Shown here one piece after another: positions 11,640 to 23,489 of a stretch of DNA of 64,000 bases. The notes beneath the pieces were generated by a model that saw only the letters and a program-made list of their open reading frames with translations, made no database searches and had not been told where the DNA came from. Numbering within the stretch: the stretch's first letter is position 1; each line of letters starts with the position of its first letter. The DNA is from Megaleporinus macrocephalus. Taxonomy: Eukaryota; Chordata; Actinopteri; Characiformes; Anostomidae. The stretch lies in contig CM038711.1 of assembly GCA_021613375.1 (NCBI GenBank), forward strand, positions 18,663,194-18,727,193, given 5' to 3'. A program made the position numbers and the translations under genes.

Positions 11640-13310
11640 GTTAGGGTTAGGGTTTAAAACACTTTATTTTAAAAGCGCGCTTTGGCAGCATTCGCAATTC
11701 GCGCGCTGTGTTTGTTGTTAGCAACGGGCCCTGGTTGTTAGGTGGTCTTTAACTTTGTTAAGGTTTGTGTTCAGAAATATCCTGCTGTCGGCAGATTCAC
11801 TGACCGGAGATCTCTCCTCGCTGCAGTGTCGGGGAGCTCGCGCCAACGTGTTCTTTCTTTTAACGTTAATTTGTCTCTGACAAGCTTGAAATATTAAAAG
11901 CACAGAGAGTATATGGGTGAACCAAATATTTTAACAACGAAAAGACAGCAGCTCCCCCGCCTTGCAAAATGGTATGATCCAGCTTCTCTTTTCGCATCTC
12001 GCACACGATGTCAGTGTTTTATTTGACTGGTGTCGTGTGTCTAGTAAGTTTAGCAAAGGAATATTTTGCACTTTATCACTCAAAAACAACACATTACATT
12101 AATTATCAGCAGTCCATATTTCTGATACACTCTTTATTCTGTTATTGTAGCTAGGAGTGACTATCTGAGGGTTTATTTTAGTTTAGCAGGCTAATGCGGC
12201 AGGTGGTCTGTTTACTGTTTATAAAGGAGAGAGAAGCTGTAGCTGCTGTGCTGTTGGTTAGTCTGTGTGTTATTAAAGATAAGGTGTTAGAGTGGTGCTG
12301 TCTGTTTGTATATTAGCTAATTAATGTTACAGAATGAAAAGATATGAAGAGATGATGCTATAACCTAACTGTGTGTGTGTGTGTGTTTGTGTCCGGTCAG
12401 CAGGTCAGCTATAGAAATTCAATTCTTATATTCGAGTATGGCCAACATGATCTTGATCATATGCTCAGAATCTGTTAATAATAGTAATAATATTGATAAC
12501 TGATTACTAGAATTGGTATATCTGATCTAAATTATTCAAATTATTCTGTCATTACACACTCACCCAAGTCTCATGCCCTGAATTTCTCTCATTCTCATCT
12601 GGTCACGCTAGCACACACAAGCTGAATATCCAATGAGAAAAATGTGTTATGTTGTACTAATATGGATCTATATAGTTTTCTCATGAAGTAAAAAAAAAAC
12701 AAATATATCCTTTATTATATTTTACTTGTAATAAAATGTCTTAATACATTTGTAAACTAAGCTTTGTGAACTAAGGTTTTATAAATAAAATGACACCAGC
12801 GTTAGAAGTGCTTTCAGTAGTGCAGTATGTAATGTTCCAGAGGGTGCTGTTTGGGACACAGCCTTACTGTCTAACATTAATGTTAGTCTAGTCTAGTCAG
12901 GAAACCTCAACATACATTTATTTGTCATTTCATTTCAGCATCAGGCCACCAAAGAAAATAATAGTTGTTTTGGTTATATATGCAGTTAATCCAGACATTG
13001 CATGTATAATTTCAGAGTTTTCTGACAGCAGTACCATGTAATGTGGAGTATCTTATTTAGTTTGTAAAGGGATCTTTAATTTGATTTATCTAATAATAAA
13101 CAGACTTCCAGATAAAGTCATGTTTTGTTTATTTATTTGCAATTTATTGTAATTCCACAAATGTCACTATGCATACAGTGATTTTACTACCTTACCTACA
13201 GTGGAATCAGCTTATAGGTAATATTTAGGGGATAGGGTGGTCTTTGATTCATATTAGCAAATGTGTCCCCCCCAATGTCAAACCTGCTCCTACGCCCTTG
13301 GGGGTCAGTA
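11640..13310 (+). repeat. Long CpG-rich dispersed repeat, copy 1
   Basis: Matches the reverse complement of 54395-55350 in several ordered blocks: TTGTTGTTAGCAACGGG(C) near 11715, AGAAATATCCTGC near 11772, AAGTGCTTTCAGTAGTGCAG near 12808, GACATTGCATGTATAATTT near 12995, ACCTACAGTGGAATCAG near 13193 and AGCAAATGTGTCCCCCC near 13256. The left 350 bp is CpG-rich with GCGCGC words and two TTAGGG units. This copy holds about 0.7 kb that the other lacks, mainly 12100-12770. No clear terminal repeats or transposase were seen, so its class is unknown. The shared internal and terminal blocks make a mobile element likely. Confidence 0.75.
12369..12391. repeat. Short (TG)n microsatellite
   Basis: Eight uninterrupted TG units then TTTGTG, inside the long dispersed repeat. 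Confidence 0.9.
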
Positions 13311-13374
13311 ATTGTTGGAATGGTCCTCTTGACCAGCATCCATTCATTCTGAACAGTACTGTCTTTTTTACAGC

Positions 13375-13885
13375 TTTAGATGAATACACACATTTTGAAG
13401 CAGCTTATGTTGCCTTTAGAGTGACGTTCTTTTCAGGGCCATTCATGCTTATTCCAACTTGACTACACCAAGTCATTCCGGCAGGAGTCAAAACAGCAAG
13501 GTTGCATAACTAGAGCGTGTGGGTACTGTACAGACCTGCCTGCAGTCCAGACCTGTCCGCAAATGAAAATGTGTGTTTTCTTAAGCAAAATAATACAGCA
13601 ACAAACCCCCGTACATTTATACAACTGAAATAGATCAGTTTGTGTCTTCGGTCCCCAAACGATTACCAAGTGCTGTTTATGGTAAAGGTGATGAATAGTG
13701 GTAAACATGCTCCTGTCCTGACTTTTGTAATTTTTGCAGACATCAAATTTGGAATGTGCACATATTTACAAAAAGTTCATCAGGTTATACATTATTGCAT
13801 AAATATTGCCAATTTTACACAACGCCCCAACATTTCTGGATTTGGGCTTTTTTTTTTGGGTTTTTTTGTTATTACTAATAGTAAG
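13375..13885 (+). pseudogene. Tc1/mariner (IS630-type) transposase relic
   Basis: Bases 13540-13632 read CSPDLSANENVCFLK, then 12 more residues including NPRTFIQLK, and a stop. This matches the Tc1 block SPDLSPIENVW around the last catalytic acidic residue. About 13650 on resembles the C-terminal SVPKRL(L) region. Upstream, 13425-13540 has decayed blocks of the preceding domain. The noncoding tail 13715-13850 (CTGACTTTTGTAATTTTTGC ... CACAACGCCCCAACATTTCT) is the 3' end of a very common fish family, also present at 59090-59385. Stops and frameshifts throughout; not active. Confidence 0.7.
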
Positions 13886-13889
13886 ATTG

Positions 13890-14695
13890 TTATGATCTTT
13901 TAACCACAACTCAAACAGCCATGTGTTTATGCTAGTGTTTTAAATCCCAATAAAGTTGCAACTTGTTCTGTGGCCCAAAACTGTAAGCAGCCCTTGGACA
14001 TTATCTAGTGCTTGTGTGAAACAAATGTCTAAGGATTTCACAGTCCAGAGGCACTGCTTTACTTGGTTGTTCTCCAAGGAAAAAAAAGAAATAAACGTTT
14101 GTATCAAAGCTTCCAAGTTAGCATTACTGTAAAATTCAGTTACATGATCCTGCAGGCCTATAACTGAAGCCGGCACAGAGAGTGAATGTCTTCTTTCAAC
14201 AACCTTTCTAGCGTTTCCTGTCAGATATAAAAGTCTACAGTGATACTGAGTATCTCTCCCTCCAAGACAATGTCTGTTTAAATTCGTAACAATGTTCTGG
14301 GTGAACGTTTTAGTGTTATGGATACAAAAAAAACAGATGTAAATGTCAGCAGTGAAATAGATCTGATTTCTATCTGTTTGATAAATCATTTGAATTCATG
14401 CATTTCTGGACCATAACGTAGCAAACGACTCAGAGGTTGGAACGAATGATGCATGAATGACCGCAAATGTCTATATATTTAATTATATATATAATGTGTG
14501 TGTGTTTTTGTGTGTGTGTACTTTATGTTTTATCCCTTGACATTTGTGTAGTTTTAATAACTACTAATGGTCCATCTTCCAGCTTTCTATGTCCTTTACA
14601 ATAAACCAGTTTGGTTTTTTTACTGCGCCTGACTGATCTAAGATAATTAAGCTCTGTTTTGATTGGCTATACTGTGTTGTGCCTCATTCTGAAAT
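13890..14695. other. Unrecognised DNA with a 149-codon ORF on the - strand
   Basis: The complement of 13940-14389 is open for 149 codons from an ATG. It shows no signal peptide, domain or known motif. In AT-rich DNA of this size one random open frame of about this length is expected, so it is not called as a gene. An AT/GT-rich microsatellite lies at 14472-14520. Confidence 0.4.
14472..14520. repeat. AT then GT microsatellite
   Basis: TATATATTTAATTATATATA, then GTGTGTGTG, then TTTTTGTGTGTGTGTA. Confidence 0.9.
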
Positions 14696-14714
14696 TATTT
14701 AGAGCTGAAATAGT

Positions 14715-14860
14715 CCTTATTGTACATAACCATAGTAAAGGGACATAAATGCAAATGTGGTGGTTCTTGTGATATCACAGAAATAACAAATACATAACAG
14801 GCTGTTTGTGCAGCTTCATTTCCATCTATAATCTGGAAATTGTTACTTCAAACTCCAAAC
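14715..14860 (+). repeat. Dispersed repeat shared with 40.5 kb
   Basis: The ordered words GGTTCTTGTGATATCACA, ACAGGCTGTTTGTGCAGC and CTATAATCTGGA align with 40575-40645 (GGGTTCTTGAGACATCACA, GCAGGCTATTTTTGCAGC, CTATATGTGGA). Diverged copies of one family. Confidence 0.5.
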
Positions 14861-15835
14861 TTCCTACAATATGGGCCCTTCAATCCTAACAGATCTGCCA
14901 GTTACTGCAATTTCTAATTGGACCTTTTATTCAATAGCATTAAGTGACCCTCTACACTGAGTAAAACAGCTTGATTAGTTTGTGCCATGTTTTCAGGGGA
15001 AAAAGGAAAGTCATGTCTGGACAGAGTGTTTCCACACCAACAGAAACAAAACTGAACTTTTGGTTGGACAAATCTGTGCAAAAGCCCTGCTCGACCCTAG
15101 CAACCAGCACTTTTGTTTAGTCAGCAACAGAGAACAGAGCCATCACCTGTTGGCACAAAAACACTCGTTACAGAGGGGTGTGGCCGAAATGTAACATTTG
15201 CAGTCATAAGAGAAATGCATTTATCTGAGCAGAAGCTCATTTAACAGGAAAGTACTTAAAAATGTTTTGTGCAAGAGAAATAGAGAAACATAGAAATCTT
15301 CATTGTTTCATACCTTTATATTTTAGGTCTGTTCACAGCACACTTTTTTAAACTTAAATATGATGATAAGAATGTGTTGCTCACCTTGTAAAAATGCTTA
15401 GAATGTGCATCCAAAAAACAAGTAATAATAATAATCATTGGTGAAGAAATTTGCTGGATTCCTTATTGTTTGGTAATCTGCTGTAGAGGATTAAATACCA
15501 AATAAAACTCGCAATTGAGGAACAATGTTCTTAAACTTGTAATATTTGTTTTTTGGTGGCAAGCCTCGACCCATCCGTGCTTATAAAAAGCTAGGATGCC
15601 ATTTGTATACTTAAGCATGATTGCATGACTTGTCTTAAATGTTTTTTTAGCTTTTTTTTGGACAAGGTTCCTAGTCTTAAATTTCCCCATCATATATTTT
15701 TAACTTGTTCTACAGACACCAGTTTTCTTCTTCTGATTGTGCTGTGTTTGTTTAAGTACAGGTCAAAGTAGATGCATAAATAATTCATTTAATTATTTAT
15801 TTATTTATTTGTACTGTTCATTTTTTTTTGGTTTG
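14861..15835. other. Intergenic DNA, nothing recognised
   Basis: No open frame above 76 codons and no family match. Short AT-rich runs near 15780. Confidence 0.5.
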
Positions 15836-15839
15836 AGGT

Positions 15840-15950
15840 TTGTACAGTTATATGCATACGTTTGGGCAACCCTGTTTATTTTATGTTTTTTTCTAGTCGG
15901 TTGAACAAATAACCAGAACATGTAAAGTAAAATGTGCAGGAAATGCCATA
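15840..15950 (+). repeat. Tc1/mariner-type terminal fragment
   Basis: ACAGTTATATGCATACGTTT then GGGCAACCCTG is the terminal style of fish Tc1-like families (..AAAAGTTTGGGCACCCCTG). No transposase is attached. Confidence 0.45.
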
Positions 15951-15952
15951 TT

Positions 15953-16280
15953 AGGCGTGTAATGGTACAATCATCAGTTGATTCCATTTGATACTAGGTA
16001 CACACCACAATTCTGTATTATTATGATATTTTTAACAATAAAGGTAAATTATGATTTTCTAATGACACTAGAGCTGGGAGACAGGAGGAGTGCTGGAGTG
16101 AGATGCTGATTGATGTTTAAAGAAATAGTACTTTAGATGGCATCATTAACAGAAAATCCTTTCTCCATTTTGAGACATTGTCATACCCTTACGATGCACA
16201 TTGTCAAAGTTTTGCTTTACGACATTATTATTATTTCATGATTTTATGATGTAACAATCTTGCACCACAGTTACACCTCT
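15953..16280. mobile_element. hAT-type MITE, about 330 bp
   Basis: The left end reads AGGCGTGTAATGGTACAATC; the right end, reverse-complemented, reads AGAGGTGTAACTGTGGTGCA. This imperfect inverted pair fits the GGGTGTAACGGT-type termini of a common fish hAT family. The 8 bp outside each end (GCCATATT and ACCAACTT) agree at five positions, as expected for a decayed 8-bp hAT target duplication. No open frame inside. Confidence 0.6.
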
Positions 16281-17995
16281 ACCAACTTAACTTATTTCCC
16301 CCAGGAACTCAACAAAACACCAATTATTGTACATTTGTATACTCCTGGCTATTGTGGGAGTAAGAGGTGTAAAGCAGATAAAAGTGCTTTCTCTCACCGT
16401 CCCTCATGAAAAAAAACACTGACAGGACAGACGAATGCGTTTCACGCGTCACCTAAGCCACTGATGAGCACTCGCCCTTTGGGACGCGGAGTTCGGATGT
16501 CTATTTCAGTGTTAAGTGTTCCTCTAGTCCTACTGAAAGCGAGCCTTGTGCCCCTGAGGTTTTCCTCCAGGCAACCCTGTTAATAAATAAATGACTTCAG
16601 GACCCCTCACTTCTCCCGGCTGCTCTCACTACATTGCTTTGCACTCCAGCAATACAGAAAACCCTCGGTTCAAATTCTAGACTGGCAGTGAGTCATCGGC
16701 TACTTAACCTCTCTGTCATAATTGCTCCTTTAAAGTCTGATTCCCAGTATGGGTTGTGTTGAAGAACATGGAGGGATATGGTGTAGAAAAATAACAATTT
16801 TAGAAGTCCCGATAATTACAGTGAAATATGATCGCTAAATGAAAAGCCTAAATTGATAGATTGATGTAACAGATAAATGTGATAAGGGATCACGCTTGAA
16901 CATCTGTTAGATTCAGTCCTTAATCATCATAATTACTCTGATAAATGACGGAGATTAATGGTTTGTCAGACTTAAAAGGAAATTGGGCTTAATATGATGC
17001 ACAGTGAATGTATTACATTAAAAGGTGAAATGGCACCTTAGAATGGCACTGTATTGGCTTATTTTGTTTTCTGATGTACAACATAGAAGGTACATTTTCA
17101 ACACTATGATTTGGCCCTAAAAAGAAAAGAGTGGGAAAAGTGTTGGTGAGCTCATGACGTAGAAGGAGACAAAGGTAGGAAAAAAATTAAGCTCTGTGTA
17201 AATTAGGTAGATCATCATGCCATGTAGCTTACTATGCCAATGTTAGTTACCTGAGGCTTACTAGTGGCTAATATTACCTGTACTAGCTACTTCATTTTAA
17301 TATCAACAACAGCCTGGAATGAAATGTGCAGAGTAAACTAACAACTTCAAACTTAAGTTGTCTAGGATGTTGGTAAAGATGTGGGGGCTTCTTATTTACC
17401 AGCTTGTTTTTTGAATTTTTCAGTACAGATGGAATAAAACACTTTATGAAGCAGCCAGAGATTATTCATTTCAGGCTTGTTTAAGGACAAACCTCAACCG
17501 TGCCCACTGACTGTTCAGATCTTTGGAAAGGGAAACTGAAACAGCTGTTTTTTGCCCCCGTTTTCGTCACTGTTGCTTTGTTGTCTTTATATGTAAACTT
17601 TGGGGGCTCATTATTAATACAACAGTATAGGATTGTAGGATTGACCAGTTTTATGACTTTTATGGTATGTTCTACATATGGAACACTCCTTATTTAAACA
17701 GCCAATGATTTCCATTCTCTCTTTATCTAAGTGACTGATTTACGCATGATTATGACTGATTAACTCTTTAAAACTTTTTGAATTGAATTGAGAAGACAAA
17801 AAACTGATATCAGCTAAAATGTAGTAGAAAATACATTTTGTTTTACTTTAAATCCCTTGAAATTTTTGAATTTAAACTATTGTTGCTGTTCACTGAAGAA
17901 TGCATATCTCCAAATGCATATCTTTACAGGCCAAACATTTTCTTAACTTTTAATGTAAGATAATCTAAAGACATTTTAAAGAGCTTCTGATGGTT
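16281..17995. other. Intergenic DNA, possibly conserved in part
   Basis: Contains no recognised repeat and no coding signal. The segment 16380-16760 has balanced composition and a few CpGs. Confidence 0.4.
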
Positions 17996-18014
17996 CATAT
18001 ATCATGAAACAATC

Positions 18015-18110
18015 ATAGGCTGTAAAGGACCGCTGTTGTGTTCGATTGATGTAGACAAATAATCTTTTTTGGACGGCAATGAAACGCCTGTTTACACTGG
18101 TAAAGACTCT
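18015..18110 (+). repeat. Dispersed repeat shared with 11.0 kb
   Basis: Diverged copy of the family at 11000-11150; ordered word matches are given there. Confidence 0.45.
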
Positions 18111-20955
18111 TATTTTAAGAATGTGTTTAGAAATTAGAATTCAATGCATTTCATAAAGAAACTGGTATGGCCGCTTAGGTAGTCATCCCTTTGAGCCTCA
18201 CTTCACTCCTAACCCTGGTCCTTGGTCCTGTTTTGCAAATTTGGTTGGAGCCATGATGTAAACCGTAAGCCTGAGTCAGGCTGGGGCCGTTATGACTTAC
18301 ATAGATAACAACAAAAAATGGAAATAAAATGATTAAGTCAGGTCTTTCAAAAACATCAGAAGCTCTAACATCTTATAAACATTTTAGTGGGCAGTGATGA
18401 TATTTGAGCTTGAGCTGTATCTATCGTTAGTCAAGAGACCAAACAAAAAAAATAATATCAACCTATCTAACCTTTTTCAGTTATATATAATATTATTATT
18501 TTGCCCAGGTCAAAAACATTTTCTGAGTATGATTATATCACAGTGCACTAGCAGGTCAATATTAAACCAAATTAAATGATTAAATGATTTCACTTCTTCC
18601 TCCTACCCTGACCTATCACTGAGCAAAGAATCTCAGATGTACTGATATGTGATTCACTGAAAAATGTCACAGTATTGTAGGTAAATGTATCTGATTAATA
18701 GTATCTAATACAAACTAAAAGCATCTAACAAAGGAGCATCACTACATTTGAGAACTGAGTTGACAGAGAAGAGATTTCCTGGGTTGATCAGGTGTTTTGG
18801 TAAGACCTTGAAAGGCATTTGACACATACTGGTGTTTGCCATGAAAACATGATGACAAGGCTCACAAAGCGTAACCTGTCTGGTACAAATTTGCTGACCA
18901 ATAGACCCCCATGCGGAGCAACTGTTGGCTCTAATTTAATCAGTGTGTTCAGTTTAGTTGTTATATAGCTTTAGGGTACCACTTGGCCATTTGGATGGCA
19001 TGAAAGTCGAAAACAAAAGAAGAAATGAAAAAACTCCAAATTTTAAGACTGGAAACTCTTCAACACCAGTAGATGTATATCTATTGTAACTGTAGGCGTT
19101 CTGTAAAAGTTACATTTGTTCCACGCAAAATGTTTGCTGTTTCCATCTAGCATATTTATATTTAAACTATTGCTTTTAGAAGGAAGTCCCAGTAAGTGAT
19201 GTGGGCTCTGAGGCACAGAAAGACATTAATTCATTCATCAAAGGGATGGATGGACTTCCTCTTGAAATGACCCATTTTCTCCCTCTGAATGGAGGTGCCT
19301 GCTGTTTCACACAGCATATGGAATGCATGCTGAGTTCACAGTGAGATCACTGAGGTCAAGTCTTTTTTCCCTTTCCCAAATGGGTGAAAAATGCACATCC
19401 CTCTATGGAGCTCACAATTAGTGCAGCAGAGCTGTGCAGCAGAGCGGGTTACGCTTGTGGTATGCTCCTGACATGTGGTCCGTGCCTCAGCTGCCAGTTT
19501 AAATGCATAACGGTCGAAACAGCATATCCAGATGTGATGGAATGGCAAACAGCTTGGAACTAAGCATAGTTGTTAAGGACGTTCCCAAGACTTGCACCCT
19601 CTATAACTTTTTTCAACTTTTTTTTTTAAGTTTCTGCTTCTTACATGAATAATTAAAGATAAATCATAGATATGTATACCAATGTACTCATTAGTCCTTC
19701 CAAGTCAAGAGTTAGAACTTTTGTTGTGCTATGCATGTGTAATAATTACGTTTGCTTATATAGTTAGCTGCGCTATGAAGTGCCCTTACGTCTGTCAGAA
19801 AGTGTCTATCAAAATTTGGCCAGAAATGTAGAAAAAATGACTTTATTTTATAACTAATTTCTACTAATGCCCATATCGGATTGCTAGTATTATATAAGTA
19901 CTATTTTATAACATTAACACATTCTTTGCTTTTATAAGTTTTACAGCGAGTCTTTAAATAGTGCAACTCTTATTTGGACTCAAATCTGTCCAAATAATCA
20001 TAGTATCATATCTGGGCGCCCAGAAGCTATTGCTATTGTAAGTAAAAATGTGACTGGCTGATTCTGCTGTCATTTCTGTCAGTTCATAGTTATATATTTT
20101 ATATATTAATATATATGAATTGTGTATTCACATACTTGTATGTAGTATAGATTGTAGTATTAAGTATGGATAGAAAGTTTTGAATTTACCCATTTATTTC
20201 AATTAATTTTAAAGGCTGACAACACTTAATTACAAATGACACCATGTTCTTGTTACTGCTGACTTGTAAGGCTACACTGTTTGCTACTGTACATCATATG
20301 TGCCTTTATTACTGCAGCATGCTGTCACACACACTCCCTGTTCTTGGCCACTTAAAAGTATTGTATGAACAAGAGCGGCATAAAGACTTAATGCTTTTAT
20401 AGAAGACATTTTCCATTACGTTGACAGGAACCTTCACTTTTAAGTCCAATCTTCTCTGCAGGCCAACCACAACAGTCTGTCTAAACACTTGAGCTAGTGT
20501 GCTGACAAATGTCATTTTATGGGGCTTTATATCCCACCCAGCATGCACTCAAGAGCTGCTCTTTACCGTCCCTGGGGTGTGAAGCTCTTCTATCTTCTAT
20601 CACACAAAATAACTTCCGCAGAAATATCTCAAAGTGGTTCTCGTGCTAAATTTTCTCCATTCTGTGATTCCACATTTCGGATCCTGCGATTTGAAATTGC
20701 AGTACTTAGCTGCTAAGATTGCGGACTAGCTAGAGTTCAGGCAGATTCTTTGACAATTGTATGGCAATCAGAACAGTTGAGAGAGGCTGAAGGGAGAAGT
20801 TTTAGACAAGCCCTCATTGCCTTTGCTCTACGGGGTAATCATTTCCTCTGCACAAGATGTCTGAAAAGTGTGGGTGGAAAGCCTGTCTGAGTATGCAGAG
20901 GGAGCCAGTACAATATTTCTACCCTGCTTTTTTTTTCTTTTTCCCTTCTGCAAAC
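18111..20955. other. Intergenic DNA, nothing recognised
   Basis: No repeat family or coding signal recognised. AT-rich at 20090-20170. The stretch 19190-19560 is non-repetitive and of mixed composition. Confidence 0.45.
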
Positions 20956-20989
20956 CTGACCTTCATTCCGCTGCACATTCTCTGTCCTT

Positions 20990-21240
20990 ACCACATATGA
21001 AAATTATGCAAATGCATGAGCTCTAGCTCATGAGCAGACTCGTCGTAATCTTTAAAGCCTGCGTGCTGCAGAGGAGCAGATTTAGCAGACACCTCCATGA
21101 GACTGTAGTGGAGCACATGCAAATAATTGTGTTTCAGCCAAACATTATAGTGGGGAAAAGTGCTTGCAGATGTTTGATCAGCTCGACCCTGCGAAGCTGA
21201 TGTCTTTCATGTGTGACAGTCCCGCTTTGTATGAATTATC
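20990..21240. promoter_or_regulatory. Candidate enhancer-like noncoding block
   Basis: Holds two POU/octamer motifs, ATGCAAAT at 21007 and ATGCAAAT at 21118, the latter followed by AATTGT. A perfect 8-bp inverted repeat CATGAGCT-CT-AGCTCATG lies at 21015-21032. The block is non-repetitive. Octamers are bound by POU factors and are common in vertebrate developmental enhancers; the enhancer role here is inference from motif content only. Confidence 0.3.
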
Positions 21241-21310
21241 CATCTGGCAATGGCCGCGCTGACAGAAGAAAATCAGGATTTGTTTGCCAAATTTCATACC
21301 CTGGCACTTG

Positions 21311-21312
<2 letters not shown>

Positions 21313-21379
<67 letters not shown>
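21313..21379. repeat. (AT)n microsatellite
   Basis: About 33 uninterrupted AT units. Self-complementary, so prone to cruciforms and length change. Confidence 0.98.
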
Positions 21380-21380
<1 letters not shown>

Positions 21381-22250
21381 TTGACTGACATGAAATACGG
21401 CAACTTGGATTTCTCTCGATTCATATTCTTTTCATGCAATTCTGGGGGGCAACAAAATAACCCGGGGGAGAAAAGATATTTCTGCTGACTGTCAGACGCT
21501 CTGATTGTCGTGATAAATGCACCCATGAAGTGGATCTCATGTGAAATGACAGGCCGTAGGATTAGTGACTGATAGGAAGCATGAGGAAAGTGGTACACAG
21601 TACTTTGGGGTAAATGAACACCAAATGTGTTTCAACGTTATGTCTCAAAAGTTGTTTTTGAGTGTCTAGTTTATGCGTTCCTAATGTAGAACGGGGAGAA
21701 CAACAGGAACGAAACGTGAGGTGTGCCTCTTGGCAGACTATGGTTAAATTCCCTGGTCTTTTAGCAAGAGCATAAGCTAAACACATTGTTTACCTGGTCC
21801 ATGACTTGGCAAATCCCTGCCATTGTTTCAACTACAGCCTGTTTCCGACTCCCTTCTAGACATGTTCTCTATTTAGGGACCACTGGAGTATGCAGATGTC
21901 CCTGGGAAGTTTATGTTGAGCATATCTTTCAGTGTTTTAGGGTATGGTTGTCAGGGAAGAAAGAGTTATTTCCTTATGTAACCTGAAGGAGGTGATGCAT
22001 TCAGCATGTTTGAGTAAGTTCAAATCTTTTTCTCATGAATAGGGTTTGGGTCTGTCAAGGATGAACCCAAAGAAAGATTTTTTCCATTCAAAAAGCCATG
22101 CATGTTGTTATAGCTACGTAAGTGGGCAAAATAAACTTCATCAGGATCCATGTATCATTTTCAACTGACTGCATGTTCCAACCAATGAGTGTGCACTGAC
22201 CAACTGGCTGCTATACTGAATACAAATCCTTGTATCTGCACTCTCTACTT
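21380..22250. other. Intergenic DNA, nothing recognised
   Basis: No coding or repeat signal beyond short words. Confidence 0.5.
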
Positions 22251-22254
22251 ATCA

Positions 22255-22351
22255 TACAGGTGCTCTTTGTCTACAGTTACAATCTGTTTCTTGCATACTT
22301 TGTTAGTCTGCTTTTAACCCCCTTTAGGACCACTACAGGTATTATCTAGGT
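22255..22351 (+). repeat. Foldback repeat A, left part (split by hAT insertion)
   Basis: AGGTGCTCTTTGTCTACAG, CATACTTTGTTAGTCTGC and GGACCACTACAGGTATTATC follow the order of a common fish foldback repeat. The sequence stops at TATCTAGGT and resumes at 23155 as GGTGGTAGGTCATTCTCAGC, which is how the family continues in uninterrupted copies. Confidence 0.65.
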
Positions 22352-23154
22352 CAGAGGTATTTAATTATAATTCAGTACGGTCCAGATCCGGTCCGGGCCC
22401 TCATAATTTTTAACTTGTGTTATGATTCAATGCCATGTTCTGTATAGTGAAGTAGTCTAATATCAGCATTTTGTCACTGAAAGACAAAACAATTACTAAT
22501 ACCATTTAGTATATTTCAATAATATTTATTGTTTAAAATGCTGAACTGAATGAATTATTTTTTCTCACTTTAAGTAAAAAATTCAAAATAGTTAATAGTT
22601 AAAATTTCTATTGAAAAAAGTGTGTGTGGAGTTTGAATGTTCTCCTCATGCTTAGGTTGATCAGTACCTCTAAATTGCCCGTAGGTGTGAGTGTGTGTTG
22701 GCCATGTGGTGGACTGGCGACCTGTCCATGGTGTACCCCGCCTTTGGCCCATGTTGCTGGGATTGGCTTCAGCCCCTCCCTGTGAGATATGCGCAACTGT
22801 TTAAATCAAGTTGTTTTTCGCCGTCGACTTTTCTAATTTCAGAGCATGACGTCTGAACCAGCCTTTCTTTCTGACTCGCTTTGCTCTCCGACTGCGGTTT
22901 CTCGCTTTGTATCTTGCCTGTGTGTGTGCCGCACTCCCGAATCTGCTTAGATCTGATTGACTGAGAAGTGCCTTTGGTGATCTGTAAGTTTACTGTACCG
23001 CAAAGCCCGTATACCGTAAAAACAATAAAAGCTGCCCCGCTTAAAATACACACTATTAAAATTTAATTGTTCTCAATAGTTTATTTCTTTGGGTCCGCAT
23101 TGGACAACGTCTGGGTCCGGACCCGGGCCGCAGTCCACCTATTAGTGACCTCTG
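22352..23154. mobile_element. Non-autonomous hAT-like element
   Basis: The left end begins CAGAGGTATTTAATTAT; the right end, reverse-complemented, begins CAGAGGTCACTAATAGG. Both ends then run into GC-rich subterminal blocks (GGTCCGGGCCC on the left, GGGTCCGGACCCGGGCCGC on the right), a style seen in fish hAT families. It interrupts foldback repeat A. A clean 8-bp target duplication is not visible: only GGT is repeated at the junctions. A truncated SINE lies inside at 22620-22795. No transposase frame. Confidence 0.6.
22620..22795 (+). mobile_element. 5'-truncated tRNA-SINE fragment
   Basis: GTGTGGAGTTTGAATGTTCTCC, CTCTAAATTGCCCGTAGG, TGGACTGGCGACCTGTCCA and GGTGTACCCCGCC match the body of the SINE at 48655-48925 in order and strand. 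The tRNA-like head is missing, as expected from 5' truncation, and the part between the cloning-style blocks is shortened. Confidence 0.75.
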
Positions 23155-23205
23155 GGTGGTAGGTCATTCTCAGCATTTGGATATCTGGATATTTTAAATG
23201 CTTCG
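23155..23205 (+). repeat. Foldback repeat A, right part
   Basis: Continuation of the copy at 22255-22351 after the hAT-like insertion: GGTGGTAGGTCATTCTCAGC then GGATATTTTAAA. Confidence 0.55.
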
Positions 23206-23482
23206 TCCCCTCACTGTCCACTCTATTAAACACTCCTACCTTGTTGGTCTGCCTTGTAGATGTAAAGTCAGCTCATCTGTTACTCTACAGTTTGTGGAAG
23301 CCATCCTCTAGTCCTTCATCAATGGTCACAGGACGCTATCCACAGGACGCTGTTGGCTGGATAATTTTGGTTGGTGGAGAGTTCTCAGTCCAGCAGTGTC
23401 ACTGCTTTGTCTGATTCACTGGTTCCAGTGTAAAGCACACTAACACACTACCACTATGCCAGTGTCACTGCAGTGCTGAGCT
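23206..23482 (+). repeat. Foldback repeat B, same family
   Basis: CACTGTCCACTCTATTAAAC, CATCTGTTACTCTACAG, TTCATCAATGGTCACAGGAC then the inverted half CACTAACACACTACCAC and GTGTCACTGCAGTGCTGAG. This is a second copy next to the first; a third lies at 38715-38945. Confidence 0.65.
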
Positions 23483-23489
23483 AGTCTGT

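Noticed and set aside
11636..11660. Interstitial telomere at the start of the long repeat
   Set aside because: Only two TTAGGG units; too short.
11640..12000. CpG-island promoter of a host gene
   Set aside because: The same segment is present in the inverted copy at 55.1-55.35 kb, so it is part of a repeat.
13940..14389. 149-codon ATG open frame on the - strand
   Set aside because: No recognisable feature; one such frame is expected by chance. Kept only as a note in the block entry.
21236..21598. 120-codon open frame on the - strand
   Set aside because: Central third is IYIYIY from the (AT)n microsatellite.
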